64,000 nucleotides of DNA. It comes from CAIYUC01 sp963682005. Its GTDB lineage: Bacteria > Bacteroidota > Bacteroidia > Bacteroidales > FEN-979. Within the stretch, counting starts at the first letter, position 1. Every line of letters starts with the position of its first letter. Below are positions 26,592-35,647 of the stretch, in pieces. The position numbers and the translations under genes were made by a program. The stretch covers positions 3,720,001 to 3,784,000 of the forward strand of contig OY820914.1 of the NCBI GenBank assembly GCA_963682005.1. The letters run 5' to 3'. The notes below the pieces were generated by a model. That model saw only the letters and a list, made by a program, of their open reading frames with translations. It made no database searches and was not told the DNA's origin.

Positions 26592-26751
26592 CAATGGGGA
26601 AAAAGGGCATTTCAAGCGCTGTATTGCCCGATTTCATTGCGACTTTTAACGTGCCACCCTTGCGTAATTTTACGCATTTATTGATTTAACTTATTGTTGG
26701 TCATTGAGATAATAGATTGTTAAGTGGTCAAGTGAAAATTGTGTTTTTACC

Positions 26752-26819
26752 ATCTCAGTATCTCAGTATCTCAGTATCTCATCATCTCAGCAACTCAGTA
26801 TCTCAGTATCTCACCATCT
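26752..26819. repeat. Tandem repeat, ATCTCAGT octamer
   Basis: About eight imperfect copies of ATCTCAGT directly upstream of the ispH promoter. The rest of the 311-bp gap between 26545 and 26857 has no ORF; it holds this array and promoters on both strands. Unlike most arrays in the window, this one is at a 5' end. Confidence 0.92.
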
Positions 26820-26830
26820 GCCGATTTAGC

Positions 26831-26838
26831 TATCTTTG
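26831..26838 (+). promoter_or_regulatory. Bacteroidota -7 promoter element (TATCTTTG)
   Basis: Exact TAnnTTTG match 19 bp before the ispH ATG and 12 bp after the ATCTCAGT repeat. Confidence 0.7.
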
Positions 26839-26856
26839 TACAATGATTAAAGAATC

Positions 26857-27729
26857 ATGAACATAACGATAGATCCGCATTCCGGTTTTTGTTTCGGTGT
26901 CGTATATGCCATTGAGGTTGCTGAAAGGGAACTGGAAAATGGGAAACAGTTATACTGTCTTGGAGATATTGTTCACAATAACATGGAAGTGAACAGGCTG
27001 AAAGAACTTGGCCTGATCATTATCGAACGTCAGGACCTGGAAAACCTGAAGAATTGCAAGGTCATGATCAGGGCCCATGGCGAACCTCCCGAAACTTACC
27101 AGTATGCTCTTCGGAATAATATTGAACTGGTCGATGCATCCTGTCCGATCGTATTGAACCTGCAAAATGATATCAGGCATGGGTTTATTGAGATGCAAAA
27201 AAAACAAGGCCAGATCGTTATTTATGGAAAGGAGGGGCATGCAGAAGTCAACGGGTTAAAGGGCCAGACAAATGACAAGGCGATTGTTATCGGCAGTGAA
27301 AATGACCTGGACAAAATAGATTTTAAACGTCCGATCCGGTTTTATTCTCAAACAACGATGAGCCTGGAAGGGTTTCATAAAATTGTCGGACTGATTCATG
27401 ACCGTATCCGGGAGAAGTCTCCTGAAGCGATCATGGATTTTGTTTGGAATGACAGCATTTGCCGCCAGGTGGCAAACAGGTCAGGAGTTTTACGTGATTT
27501 CGCCGCCCAGCATGATGTGATCATATTTGTAAGCGGCCGGAAAAGCTCAAACGGGATGTTCCTTTACGATGTTTGCCGGTCAAAGAACGCCCGCACATAC
27601 CTTGTTTCGGGAAAAGAGGACTTGCAGAAGGAATGGTTTGAAGGCTTTACGGACGTGGGAATATGCGGTGCAACCTCAACACCGATGTGGCTTATGGAAG
27701 AAGTAGGACAGGAAATCAGGAAATTTTGA
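26857..27729 (+). CDS. ispH: 4-hydroxy-3-methylbut-2-enyl diphosphate reductase
   Basis: 290 residues. Last enzyme of the MEP isoprenoid pathway, a [4Fe-4S] protein making IPP and DMAPP. The three cluster cysteines are present (Cys12 in SGFCFGV, Cys96 in VDASCP, Cys202 in DSICRQV), as are His40, His74 in RAHGEPP, and the catalytic Glu130 in GHAEVNG. The usual GVPP appears as GEPP. Directly upstream of recF (gap 7 bp), so cotranscribed. Confidence 0.94.
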   Translation: MNITIDPHSGFCFGVVYAIEVAERELENGKQLYCLGDIVHNNMEVNRLKELGLIIIERQDLENLKNCKVMIRAHGEPPETYQYALRNNIELVDASCPIVLNLQNDIRHGFIEMQKKQGQIVIYGKEGHAEVNGLKGQTNDKAIVIGSENDLDKIDFKRPIRFYSQTTMSLEGFHKIVGLIHDRIREKSPEAIMDFVWNDSICRQVANRSGVLRDFAAQHDVIIFVSGRKSSNGMFLYDVCRSKNARTYLVSGKEDLQKEWFEGFTDVGICGATSTPMWLMEEVGQEIRKF

Positions 27730-27736
27730 CGCAAAT

Positions 27737-28831
27737 ATGTATCTTAAAAAACTTACATTAACAAATTTTAAAAATTACCCTGAGGCAGAATTTGTCTTTT
27801 CCGATAAGATCAACTGTTTCATCGGGAACAATGGCGTTGGAAAGACTAATCTTCTCGATGCAATCCATTACCTTTCCTTCTGCAAGAGTTATTTCAACCC
27901 GGTGGATTCACAAAATATCCGCCACAATGAAGATTTCTTCGCCATCCACGGAACATATATCAGGAATGATGACCAGGCTGAATTTGTTCAATGCATTCAA
28001 AAGCGGAATTACAGGAAGAAATTCCTGATCAATAAAAAGGAATATGAGCGGCTGGCTGATCATATCGGCCATTTTCCCCTTGTCATGATCTCCCCGTATG
28101 ACCGTGACCTTATCAACGATGGCAGCGAGATCCGGCGGAAATATATTGACAGCGTGATCTCCCAGTTCGATAAACTATACCTCGACGACCTGATCAGCTA
28201 CCAGAAAGTACTTTTTCAACGGAATGCCCTGTTAAAAACATTTGCCGAGAACCATACCTTCAATGAATCATCGCTCGAAGTGTGGAACGGGCAACTTGTG
28301 AAATATGGAAAAACCCTGTATGATAAGCGCAAGAGTTTCCTCGACAGGTTCATCCCGATCTTTCAGCACTATTTCAGTTTTATCAGCTGTGGTGATGAAT
28401 CGGTGGATATCCTATACCAGTCGCAACTTCATGAGAATGACTTCAGCGACCAGCTCGTGGAATCGGTTTCCCGTGACCGGGCCGCACAATACACAACAAC
28501 AGGAATACACAAGGACGACCTTGAATTCCGGATTTCAGGTTATCCGATTAAAAAGTTCGGATCACAGGGGCAACAGAAATCATTTGTCATCGCGATAAGG
28601 CTGGCACAATTCGATTATACTAAAAATGTAAAAGGGTTCAAGCCGGTTCTGCTCCTGGATGATATTTTCGACAAGCTGGACGACCTTCGGGTTGAGCAGC
28701 TGATCAACCTGGTAAGTGAGAACAGCTTCGGCCAGGTATTCATCACCGATACCCAGGAAGAAAGGGTTAGCCGTATCTTCCGGAGCTTTGAAACGGATCA
28801 TTTAATTTTCAAAATCACCCAACCAAAATAG
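27737..28831 (+). CDS. recF: RecF recombination protein
   Basis: 364 residues. SMC-like ATPase: Walker A GNNGVGKTNLLDAIHYLSF, the signature motif around FGSQGQQKSFVIAIRLAQF, and Walker B PVLLLDDIFDKLDD. RecF loads RecA at gapped DNA with RecO and RecR. Gene order ispH-recF-DUF721 is Bacteroidota-typical; the usual dnaA-dnaN neighbours are absent. Confidence 0.95.
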   Translation: MYLKKLTLTNFKNYPEAEFVFSDKINCFIGNNGVGKTNLLDAIHYLSFCKSYFNPVDSQNIRHNEDFFAIHGTYIRNDDQAEFVQCIQKRNYRKKFLINKKEYERLADHIGHFPLVMISPYDRDLINDGSEIRRKYIDSVISQFDKLYLDDLISYQKVLFQRNALLKTFAENHTFNESSLEVWNGQLVKYGKTLYDKRKSFLDRFIPIFQHYFSFISCGDESVDILYQSQLHENDFSDQLVESVSRDRAAQYTTTGIHKDDLEFRISGYPIKKFGSQGQQKSFVIAIRLAQFDYTKNVKGFKPVLLLDDIFDKLDDLRVEQLINLVSENSFGQVFITDTQEERVSRIFRSFETDHLIFKITQPK

Positions 28832-28842
28832 CGCAATTTTTG

Positions 28843-28850
28843 TACCTTTG
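28843..28850 (+). promoter_or_regulatory. Bacteroidota -7 promoter element (TACCTTTG)
   Basis: Exact TAnnTTTG match that overlaps the TTG at 28848, so the DUF721 gene must start further downstream. Confidence 0.6.
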
Positions 28851-28868
28851 CCTTTCAAAAATACAAAG

Positions 28869-29159
28869 GTGAAACGCACGAATGATCAGTCTATCGGTGA
28901 AGCCATCCAGGAGTTTCTTCAGGTCTACCGGCTTGATGACAAACTCAATGAGACCCGACTGAAATCATCGTGGGAAAAAGTGCTGGGAAAACTTGTTTCA
29001 AACCATACGACCAGCCTTTATATTAAGAATAAGATCCTTTTCGCTGCTGTTGATTCTGCTGCTTTGAGAAATGAACTCTCCTTTGCACGGGAAAAAATCG
29101 TGACTGCATTGAACAGTGAGGTTAAAGCACATGTAATTGACGACCTGGTAATTAAGTAG
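28869..29159 (+). CDS. DUF721 (DciA-like) protein
   Basis: 96 residues from GTG 28869, which follows the -7 element by 18 bp and gives the family start MKRTNDQSIGEAIQEFLQVY. The DUF721 core (LNETRLKSSWEKVLG, SLYIKNKILFAAVDSAALRNELSFAREKIVTALN) is complete. DUF721 includes DciA, a loader for the DnaB helicase in bacteria without DnaC; the Bacteroidota members are short and their role is inferred. Its proximity to recF fits a DNA-replication link. Confidence 0.8.
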   Translation: MKRTNDQSIGEAIQEFLQVYRLDDKLNETRLKSSWEKVLGKLVSNHTTSLYIKNKILFAAVDSAALRNELSFAREKIVTALNSEVKAHVIDDLVIK

Positions 29160-29987
29160 ATGAAACAACGAAAATTAATTTTTAAGGATTCAGATATAGT
29201 TGAATTTTGCAAGGCAACCCGTGATACCAATGAAATCCACGATCCGATTTTCATGGGAAAGATTGGGAAACGTGTCATTGTGCCTGGAATGCTGGCTTTG
29301 TCTTCCACTGTGAGCCTTGTTTCAGAGTTCGTAAAATCGGAAGCGAACATGATCAAGGTGCTGTTTAATTCCTTGTTGAGTTCGGGTGATTTTGTGACCC
29401 TGGCTGCAACACCAGAAGTTTCCGACCCATTTATCATTCGATTATCAGCCTTCAACCATAAAGATACCTTCACCTCCAGGGAGGATTTTACAAAAATATG
29501 CAGATGTACAATTACGGAGAATTTTCCGGAACAGGGTACAATGGTAAAAATTCCTGTATTGAAGGAGCAGGTCGAATCCTTCTGCAGGCTAACCGATTCC
29601 CCTGATCCTGATATTTCCAATTTTTTGTTCGCGGTCGCCTATGCTTCCCAGGGTTTGATGATGATCATTTCAGATCCTTGCACCGATGTGGAAAAAGAGA
29701 TCGATGAGCTTATTAACGGGGACAACAACGTTTCGCCCTTTTACCAGTCGCTGGAGATCTTTATCCCGCCGGTATTTCCTTCGAAGATGAACCCCGGGAC
29801 GCTTGATTATACGATCTATTTCGAAAGGGAGAAGAGAAATAAGCTTTATACAGCCCATGTGACCTGCAAACAGCAAGAAAGGCTGATCTATCATTCCCGC
29901 TATACCCTTGTCGGTATCTCTGACAGTATAATCCTGCGAATGGCAAAAGATATACGTCATCCGAGAATCATCCCTTCAAAGGTCTGA
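29160..29987 (+). CDS. MaoC-like hotdog-fold protein
   Basis: 275 residues starting directly after the DUF721 stop. The N-terminal motif DTNEIHDPIFMGKIGKRVIV-PGMLALS matches the R-hydratase/MaoC loop (D-x-N-x-I-H, then G-M), which hydrates enoyl-CoA or binds acyl groups. A second hotdog-like half (residues 140-270) lacks the motif, as in double-hotdog proteins. Likely substrate is an acyl thioester, but this is inference. Last gene of the ispH-recF run; converges with an FAH-family gene. Confidence 0.65.
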   Translation: MKQRKLIFKDSDIVEFCKATRDTNEIHDPIFMGKIGKRVIVPGMLALSSTVSLVSEFVKSEANMIKVLFNSLLSSGDFVTLAATPEVSDPFIIRLSAFNHKDTFTSREDFTKICRCTITENFPEQGTMVKIPVLKEQVESFCRLTDSPDPDISNFLFAVAYASQGLMMIISDPCTDVEKEIDELINGDNNVSPFYQSLEIFIPPVFPSKMNPGTLDYTIYFEREKRNKLYTAHVTCKQQERLIYHSRYTLVGISDSIILRMAKDIRHPRIIPSKV

Positions 29988-30012
29988 ATCCGGAAATTCT
30001 TTAAAATCCAGT

Positions 30013-30624
30013 TTATTTAATATCGCATTTGAGCAGGAGTTCCTGTTCAATATAGGCTTCCAGCCTGTCGCCGATCTTTACCGGGCCAACACCCGATGGT
30101 GTTCCTGTGAAGATCAGATCGCCGGTTTTTAAGGTGATGAATCGTGAGACATAAGAGATGATATCTTCGAAGGTGAAGATCATCTCGTTCGAATTACCTG
30201 TCTGAACAGTTTTCTTATTCAGATCCAGGTGGAAACTGATGTTCCCCGGATCAGGAAAATGGTCCTTCCTCAAAAATTTTCCAATGGGAGCGGCATTATC
30301 AAATCCTTTGGCGATCAGCCAGGGAAGTCCTTTCTTTTTACACTCGCTCTGAAGATCACGGGCTGTGAAATCAATCCCGATGCCGATCTCATCATAATAG
30401 GTCGAGGCGAATTTCTTCTCGATGTTCTTGCCAACTTTGCAGATCTTGAGAACCAGTTCCGCTTCATAATGGACCTCTTTCGAGAAATCAGGCAGGAAAA
30501 AGGGCCGGTTGCGGATCAGCAGCGAGGTATCCGGTTTCAGAAAGAATACGGGCGCTTCAGGCAGGTCGTGGCTAAGCTCTTTAATGTGTTCAGCGTAATT
30601 TCGGCCGATACAAATGATTTTCAT
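30013..30624 (-). CDS. Fumarylacetoacetate hydrolase family protein
   Basis: 203 residues. Compact FAH fold: MKIICIGRNYAEHIKEL, then PVFFLKPDTSLL, a metal-binding Glu in HYEAELVLKI, GIDFTARDLQSECKKKGLPW, and the late LKTGDLIFTGTPSGVGPVK. Family members are metal-dependent hydrolases or decarboxylases of acylpyruvates and similar beta-diketo acids; the substrate here is not clear. 8 bp downstream of the exonuclease gene on the same strand. Confidence 0.88.
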   Translation of the reverse strand: MKIICIGRNYAEHIKELSHDLPEAPVFFLKPDTSLLIRNRPFFLPDFSKEVHYEAELVLKICKVGKNIEKKFASTYYDEIGIGIDFTARDLQSECKKKGLPWLIAKGFDNAAPIGKFLRKDHFPDPGNISFHLDLNKKTVQTGNSNEMIFTFEDIISYVSRFITLKTGDLIFTGTPSGVGPVKIGDRLEAYIEQELLLKCDIK

Positions 30625-30632
30625 GGGCAGGT

Positions 30633-31463
30633 TCAGAAAAGATCAAGCTTAACGGATTCATTGTTGAATCCCCTGAGTTTGATGGATGTCACTACTTTTT
30701 TTGTGGAAATGGGAAATTCACTTTTCATGATCCAGTCGTAATAGGAGGGTTCTGTCCTGAAGACATCATCCACACGTTTTCCCTTATGCTTGCCAAAATT
30801 GAAGACCTCCTGGTTCTTGTCGTTGTACACGATATGACCGATCAGGTCAACATTCCTGGAGGTGTAGGAGAATTCGCTCAGCGCTTTTACATCGTTCAGT
30901 ACCGGTTGGATCATTTTGCCGTTCCTGTCTTTGATCTCCTTGTCCTTGTAACGGTCCAGCTGGGCCTTTAGGATCTCGTACGTGGCAATTGTGTCGGCCT
31001 CTGCGCTGTGTGCGTTTTCGAGTTCCCTGTCGCAATAGAATCTGAAGGCGGCATGAAGGTTTCTGGGCTCCATCTTGTGAAAAATATTCTGCACATCGAT
31101 GAATCGTCGGCCTTTGAGTTCAAAGTCCACGTCTGTCCTTAAGAATTCTTCAACGAGGAGGGGAATGTCGAAATGATTTGAATTGTATCCCGCCAGGTCG
31201 CAGTTTTCAAGGAACTGGGCCAGTTCCCCTGCCACTTCCGGAAATTTCGGGGCGTCTTTTACATCATCATCCTTGATCCCGTGAATTGCCGTGGCTTCCG
31301 ATGGGATTGGAATTCCGGGGTTAATCCTTTTGGTTTTCGTCCGGGTGCTGCCATCGATATTCACTTTGAATATGCAGATTTCAACGATTCGGTCGGTCGC
31401 TACTTTAATGCCTGTTGTTTCAAGATCAAAGAAAGCCAGTGGGCGGGTCAGGTTTAATTCCAT
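30633..31463 (-). CDS. DnaQ-like 3'-5' exonuclease
   Basis: 276 residues from ATG 31463, right after the upstream acyltransferase stop; an earlier in-frame ATG (31496) would overlap that gene by 32 bp. ExoI (DFDLETTGI-like: AFFDLETTGIKVATDRIVEI), ExoII (DLAGYNSNHFDIPLLVEE) and ExoIII (NAHSAEADTIATYEI) of DEDD nucleases are present. A C-terminal KHKGKRVDDVF segment resembles the accessory DUF3820-type region of such Bacteroidota exonucleases. Probably works in repair or RNA/DNA processing rather than as the Pol III epsilon subunit. Confidence 0.9.
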   Translation of the reverse strand: MELNLTRPLAFFDLETTGIKVATDRIVEICIFKVNIDGSTRTKTKRINPGIPIPSEATAIHGIKDDDVKDAPKFPEVAGELAQFLENCDLAGYNSNHFDIPLLVEEFLRTDVDFELKGRRFIDVQNIFHKMEPRNLHAAFRFYCDRELENAHSAEADTIATYEILKAQLDRYKDKEIKDRNGKMIQPVLNDVKALSEFSYTSRNVDLIGHIVYNDKNQEVFNFGKHKGKRVDDVFRTEPSYYDWIMKSEFPISTKKVVTSIKLRGFNNESVKLDLF

Positions 31464-31464
31464 T

Positions 31465-32760
31465 TCAGATAGACTGGTTAATATCAAATTTTTCAAGGTA
31501 GAATTTCATCCTGTTAAGGAACTGACCGGCCAGGGCACCGTCAATTATGCGGTGATCATGCGCAAGTGAAAGAATCATCATGTGCCGGATAGCAATGGCA
31601 TCCCCATCCGGGGATTCAATTACAACAGGCCGTTTTATGATAGAACCCACAGCAATTATCGCTGCCTGCGGCTGGTTGATGATGGGAGTTCCCATGATCA
31701 GGCCGACTGAACCGAGATTTGTTATTGAGATTGTTCCCCCTGTGATATCATCAGGAACAAGTTTCCCAATCCGTGCCCGGTTGGAAAGGTCGTTTACCGT
31801 GCGGGTAATCCCGAGCAGGCTTTTCTGGTCGGCGTTCCTGATGACCGGGACGATCAGGTTGTTATTCGGCAATGCTACTGCCATGCCGATATTAATATTC
31901 CTACGGAGAATGATCTTTGTGCCGTCCATCGAAACATTTACATAGGGTACATCCCTCACCGATTTTGCAATGGCTTCTATAAAGAATGGTGTGAATGTCA
32001 GTTTTTGCTCTTCACGGTGTTCCAGCAGGCTTTTATTCTTTTCGCGCCAGTGCACAATGTTGGTCATGTCAATTTCCACAAAAGAATTCACATGCGGGGA
32101 AGTCTCCCATGATCTCGACATATGGCTGGCGATCAGCTGGCGGATACGGTCCATCTCGATGACCTGGTCATCACCCGATGGAACGACCGGAACTGCGGGA
32201 GCGGCAGGAGTATGGTCACCTTTTTTCCTTTTCCTGATATAATTGAGAATGTCTTCTTTGGTAAGCCGGTCATCCTTTCCGCTTCCCGGAATGGAGGCCA
32301 GTTCTTTCATCGGGATATTCTCCTGCTTTGCAATGTTTTTGACCAGAGGTGAGTAAAACCGGCTGACCGATGAAGTTTCAGGTTCCGGCTGTTCAACATT
32401 GGATTCCACGACATTGACGACCGGGCTTGTTTCTTTCTTCACCGGCTCCGGTTGTGGCATTTGTTCCGGCTCTGTTTTAACAGCAGCCTTCAGGCCTTCA
32501 ACTTCTATCATGGCAAGCGTGTGCCCAATCGGCACAACCTCTCCTTCGGCACACATTTTTTTTACCAGGACACCTGTGACCGGGGATGGGATCTCAGTAT
32601 CTACTTTGTCGGTTGCGACTTCAACCAGTGATTCATCCTCAGTAACCGTATCACCTTCCTGCTTCAGCCACTTTGTAACCGTAGCTTCTATAAGTCCTTC
32701 GCCCATCTGGGGCATGATAAATTCAAAATTTCCCATATTCGCGTTCATTTCGCTCTTCAT
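31465..32760 (-). CDS. 2-oxo acid dehydrogenase E2 (dihydrolipoyl acyltransferase)
   Basis: 431 residues. A lipoyl domain (residues 10-85; lipoylated Lys in EVATDKVDTEIPSPV), a proline-rich linker, a peripheral subunit-binding domain (FYSPLVKNIAKQENIPMKEL) and a trimeric catalytic domain ending with SLAHDHRIIDGAL, whose HxxxD is catalytic. Transfers an acyl group from lipoamide to CoA in a pyruvate, branched-chain or 2-oxoglutarate dehydrogenase complex. E1 and E3 genes are not nearby, so the substrate is not decided by context. Confidence 0.93.
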   Translation of the reverse strand: MKSEMNANMGNFEFIMPQMGEGLIEATVTKWLKQEGDTVTEDESLVEVATDKVDTEIPSPVTGVLVKKMCAEGEVVPIGHTLAMIEVEGLKAAVKTEPEQMPQPEPVKKETSPVVNVVESNVEQPEPETSSVSRFYSPLVKNIAKQENIPMKELASIPGSGKDDRLTKEDILNYIRKRKKGDHTPAAPAVPVVPSGDDQVIEMDRIRQLIASHMSRSWETSPHVNSFVEIDMTNIVHWREKNKSLLEHREEQKLTFTPFFIEAIAKSVRDVPYVNVSMDGTKIILRRNINIGMAVALPNNNLIVPVIRNADQKSLLGITRTVNDLSNRARIGKLVPDDITGGTISITNLGSVGLIMGTPIINQPQAAIIAVGSIIKRPVVIESPDGDAIAIRHMMILSLAHDHRIIDGALAGQFLNRMKFYLEKFDINQSI

Positions 32761-32814
32761 AACAAAGGTACAATTATAATTTTATAGAAAAGAAAATTTG
32801 TGGGAAAGAAAGAT

Positions 32815-32906
32815 CGGGTCACAGGGTCACAAAGTGAAATAGCGAAGTAGCGAAATAGCGAAATCGTAAACTCCCCAGTTCATCACCTCACCACCTCACC
32901 AGTTCA
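32815..32906. repeat. Two adjacent arrays: GCGAAATA and CACCTCAC octamers
   Basis: AGCGAAAT/AGCGAAGT copies at 32838-32863 and CACCTCAC/CAGTTCAT copies at 32874-32906. The second array begins exactly at the glycosyltransferase stop codon (32907-32909). No ORF in the 146-bp gap. Confidence 0.85.
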
Positions 32907-34874
32907 TCAGCTCCTGCCCAGATCCCGGAATCCTTTAACGATAATATTCAGGTCGTTGAAGAATTTGTAATCCCTCGCATACATGAGATTTAGCCGCAGG
33001 ATGGTATCAAGGGGAATATCTTTATTCCGGAAGGCATAAGTCGGGTCAAGCACGCCCTTGCGGATGTCGGGAAGATGGTGATGTTCCTCGGGCTGATAGG
33101 GAGCATACCCGACCCACGATTTAAATCCTAAAAAGGTCGAAAAAATGTTCCTGAGAAGGCCGATTGGTTTTCGGACAAGGAACAGTGTTATTGGGTAAGT
33201 TAATAAAAGAGTGAGGGATATAAGGATATCGAGAAGCCTTTTATTCCTTCTGTTAGGGATCTTTGTGATGGCATTGATGTCAAAAACATAGAGATCGCCG
33301 GAGGTATTGATCGAGTTGCTGCCAATGATCGAAAGACTTTCCGGCGGGGCGATCTTGAAATCCACTTGTTCATCTTTCAGTTCCGACATCTTATCGATAA
33401 TAACCTGTGCCGGGACATCCTTTGCACAGAAAATGACTTCATCGATCTTGTGAATGGTAATGATTTCCTTGATCTGGCCTAAGTGTCCGAGAAATCCATT
33501 TTGATTTCCCTTATGGTTGTGAAAACTTACAATGCCAATAAATGCAGGGTTAATAAAAGTTTTCTGCAACAGGCCCGAAACGCGCTCAGCCTCTTCAGTT
33601 TCACCGATAATAATGAAACGCTTGAACTTCACTCTACCGATCCGGAACCGGTTCATATCAATAAGGTAGAGAAGTGAACGGATACCGATCATTGAAATGA
33701 TCCCCCACAAGGCGCCGAGAAGGATCAGCGCACGGGAAAAACGATAATGTTCACTGAGGAGGCCGTATAGTACCAGCACGATCACCGTCCCGGTTATCAT
33801 CCCCTGTGCCAGCCTCCCCAAACGGATGGGCTTGTCATACCCGCCGCTCAGATAAACGCACATCAGCCAGATGAAAATGTATGCAGGGACCAGCACTACC
33901 ACAAGCGCGATCGGGTAATGCCCCCCTCCGGGAAAGATGAACACATGCTCCCAATAGTTCTTGATAAAATAGATCCCGCCGAAAAGCAGGATAACATCAA
34001 GCAAAGGCAGCATCATCCGTGAGAAAAACCGGGTTAGGATGGAAATGAATGCCCTGATGTAAATGGCCAGGTTTATCAGGAGGGAAAAACTGCGTGCATT
34101 TTTCTGGGAGAAATGCTTTTTGGCGAAAATGATCATCGCATTATAAAACACGAAAACATAATTCAGGCTGCTTTTCTTTGTGCTCTCGCCTTTATAATGA
34201 ATGATGCGGGTTTCCGGATAGTAAATATTCTTAAAACCGGCCTGGGTGATCCTGTAACTGAGATCGATATCCTCCCCGTACATAAAGAAATCCTCATCCA
34301 GGAGCCCGATCCTGTCGAGGACCTTTTTGCGCAATAACATAAATGCCCCGGCAAGAATATCGATCTCATGGATCTTATCCTTGTCCAGGTAACTGAGATG
34401 ATATCGGCCGAATAGCCTGGATTTGGGGAAAAGGGCTGAGATCCCGAATATCTTAAAGAAAGAGACCGCAGGAGAGGGGAGACCTCTTTTTGATTCCGGC
34501 AGGAATTTCCCTTTCCCGTCAAGCATTTTTACGCCCAGACCGCCGGCATCAGGGTGTTCATCCATGTACTGGACCGTTTTGGTCAGGGTGTCATCTTCAA
34601 CCAGTGTATCGGGATTCAGCAGAAGAATGTATTCGCCTTTTGCTTTCCGGATCGCCTGGTTATTTGCCTTGGAAAAACCTTTATTGTCCTTGTTTTCGAT
34701 AAGATGGACATCGGGGAATTTATCCCTGACCATCTTCAGTGAACCATCTACTGAATTATTGTCAACGACAAAGACTTCGGCTTCCATTCCGTTACAAGCC
34801 TTTTGCACGGAATGGAGGCATTGCTCAAGAAAATACTTGACATTATAATTGACGATAACTATCGATAATTTCAC
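32907..34874 (-). CDS. GT2 glycosyltransferase fused to a sugar-transferase-like membrane domain
   Basis: 655 residues from GTG 34874 (MKLSIVIVNYN); a longer ATG start at 34925 would read through a probable -7 element (TACCTTTA, 34894-34901). The N-terminal GT-A domain has VVDNNSVDGS, LLLNPDT and the acidic MYGEDIDLSYR motif. Five membrane helices follow, then a Rossmann-like domain (FKRFIIIGETEEAERVSGLL) and a degenerate bacterial sugar-transferase end (NRRNKRLLDILISLTLLL, KSWVGYAP) lacking the usual catalytic stretch. It probably makes a surface polysaccharide or lipid-linked glycan. Confidence 0.85.
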   Translation of the reverse strand: MKLSIVIVNYNVKYFLEQCLHSVQKACNGMEAEVFVVDNNSVDGSLKMVRDKFPDVHLIENKDNKGFSKANNQAIRKAKGEYILLLNPDTLVEDDTLTKTVQYMDEHPDAGGLGVKMLDGKGKFLPESKRGLPSPAVSFFKIFGISALFPKSRLFGRYHLSYLDKDKIHEIDILAGAFMLLRKKVLDRIGLLDEDFFMYGEDIDLSYRITQAGFKNIYYPETRIIHYKGESTKKSSLNYVFVFYNAMIIFAKKHFSQKNARSFSLLINLAIYIRAFISILTRFFSRMMLPLLDVILLFGGIYFIKNYWEHVFIFPGGGHYPIALVVVLVPAYIFIWLMCVYLSGGYDKPIRLGRLAQGMITGTVIVLVLYGLLSEHYRFSRALILLGALWGIISMIGIRSLLYLIDMNRFRIGRVKFKRFIIIGETEEAERVSGLLQKTFINPAFIGIVSFHNHKGNQNGFLGHLGQIKEIITIHKIDEVIFCAKDVPAQVIIDKMSELKDEQVDFKIAPPESLSIIGSNSINTSGDLYVFDINAITKIPNRRNKRLLDILISLTLLLTYPITLFLVRKPIGLLRNIFSTFLGFKSWVGYAPYQPEEHHHLPDIRKGVLDPTYAFRNKDIPLDTILRLNLMYARDYKFFNDLNIIVKGFRDLGRS

Positions 34875-34928
34875 TCCGGCATGTAGAATTTTGACTGTAA
34901 AGGTACGAGTTAAATGGATTTCCAAACA

Positions 34929-35579
34929 TCAAATTGTCCCTGCTTCAATCATGATGACGATCCTTTCAATGGCCTGATCCTCACCAGCAGGATCATATTG
35001 AGTTTTCAGATCATAACCGAAGATCCTGGCGAGGGTCTGCCAGACAAATGCATTGAATTTTCCCCTTAATTCTCTCACGATATCAAATGTTGAACTGCCC
35101 GTTTCGCGATAGATCAGCTTAATCAGTATCTTCCCCTGTGAATAGGTCATGCCCTTTATGTCATCGCCAAACTTTGCTTCCAGCTCTTTTTCTGCTTTTT
35201 TTATGAAGGCTTTCCGTTCCTTTTCTGATGTAATTGTATCAAGGATCTTTTTATATTCCTTAAGTTTAAGGGAAGCCAGCTTTGCATAAGGATAAACGAT
35301 CCTTACGTTGTAAACCAGCTTTTCATAACGCATCAGGGCACGTTTACCCGCTACTTCATTGCCGGGAAAGATAACTATTGGACTCAGGTCAATTACGGGA
35401 ATTGTATCTTCTCCAAGTACCTGGGCCGGAACCCGGAGGGAATGGATCGTATCCTGTCTTGAATGAGCAGGTTTGGTCGTATCCTGAACCGGCCTGGTTT
35501 TCATCTGAAATTCCTGTGCATATCCGGAATAAAATATCAGATAAAAAAACAACCACGCAGATAAAGTTCTTTTATTCAC
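34929..35579 (-). CDS. DUF4294 exported protein
   Basis: 216 residues with a signal peptide (residues 1-21) and the DUF4294 core: LRYEKLVYNVRIVYPYAKLASLKL-like segment (RYEKLVYNVRIVYPYAKLA), a charged helix (TSEKERKAFIKKAEKELEAKFG), then LTYSQGKILIKLIYRETG-type strand (MTYSQGKILIKLIYRE) and GFDLKTQYDP-like end. Bacteroidota family of unknown function, common next to cell-envelope genes. Lies 3-4 bp upstream of the glycosyltransferase start region on the same strand. Confidence 0.8.
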   Translation of the reverse strand: MNKRTLSAWLFFYLIFYSGYAQEFQMKTRPVQDTTKPAHSRQDTIHSLRVPAQVLGEDTIPVIDLSPIVIFPGNEVAGKRALMRYEKLVYNVRIVYPYAKLASLKLKEYKKILDTITSEKERKAFIKKAEKELEAKFGDDIKGMTYSQGKILIKLIYRETGSSTFDIVRELRGKFNAFVWQTLARIFGYDLKTQYDPAGEDQAIERIVIMIEAGTI

Positions 35580-35647
35580 AAAAGTGACCGGCTTAAATTG
35601 GAAAATGAACGAAAACAGAACCAGGTTTATTTTATCAGACCCTGATA

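Noticed and set aside
26752..26819. Octamer arrays as CRISPR
   Set aside because: Units of 7-8 bp with no spacers and no cas genes; they are tandem repeats.
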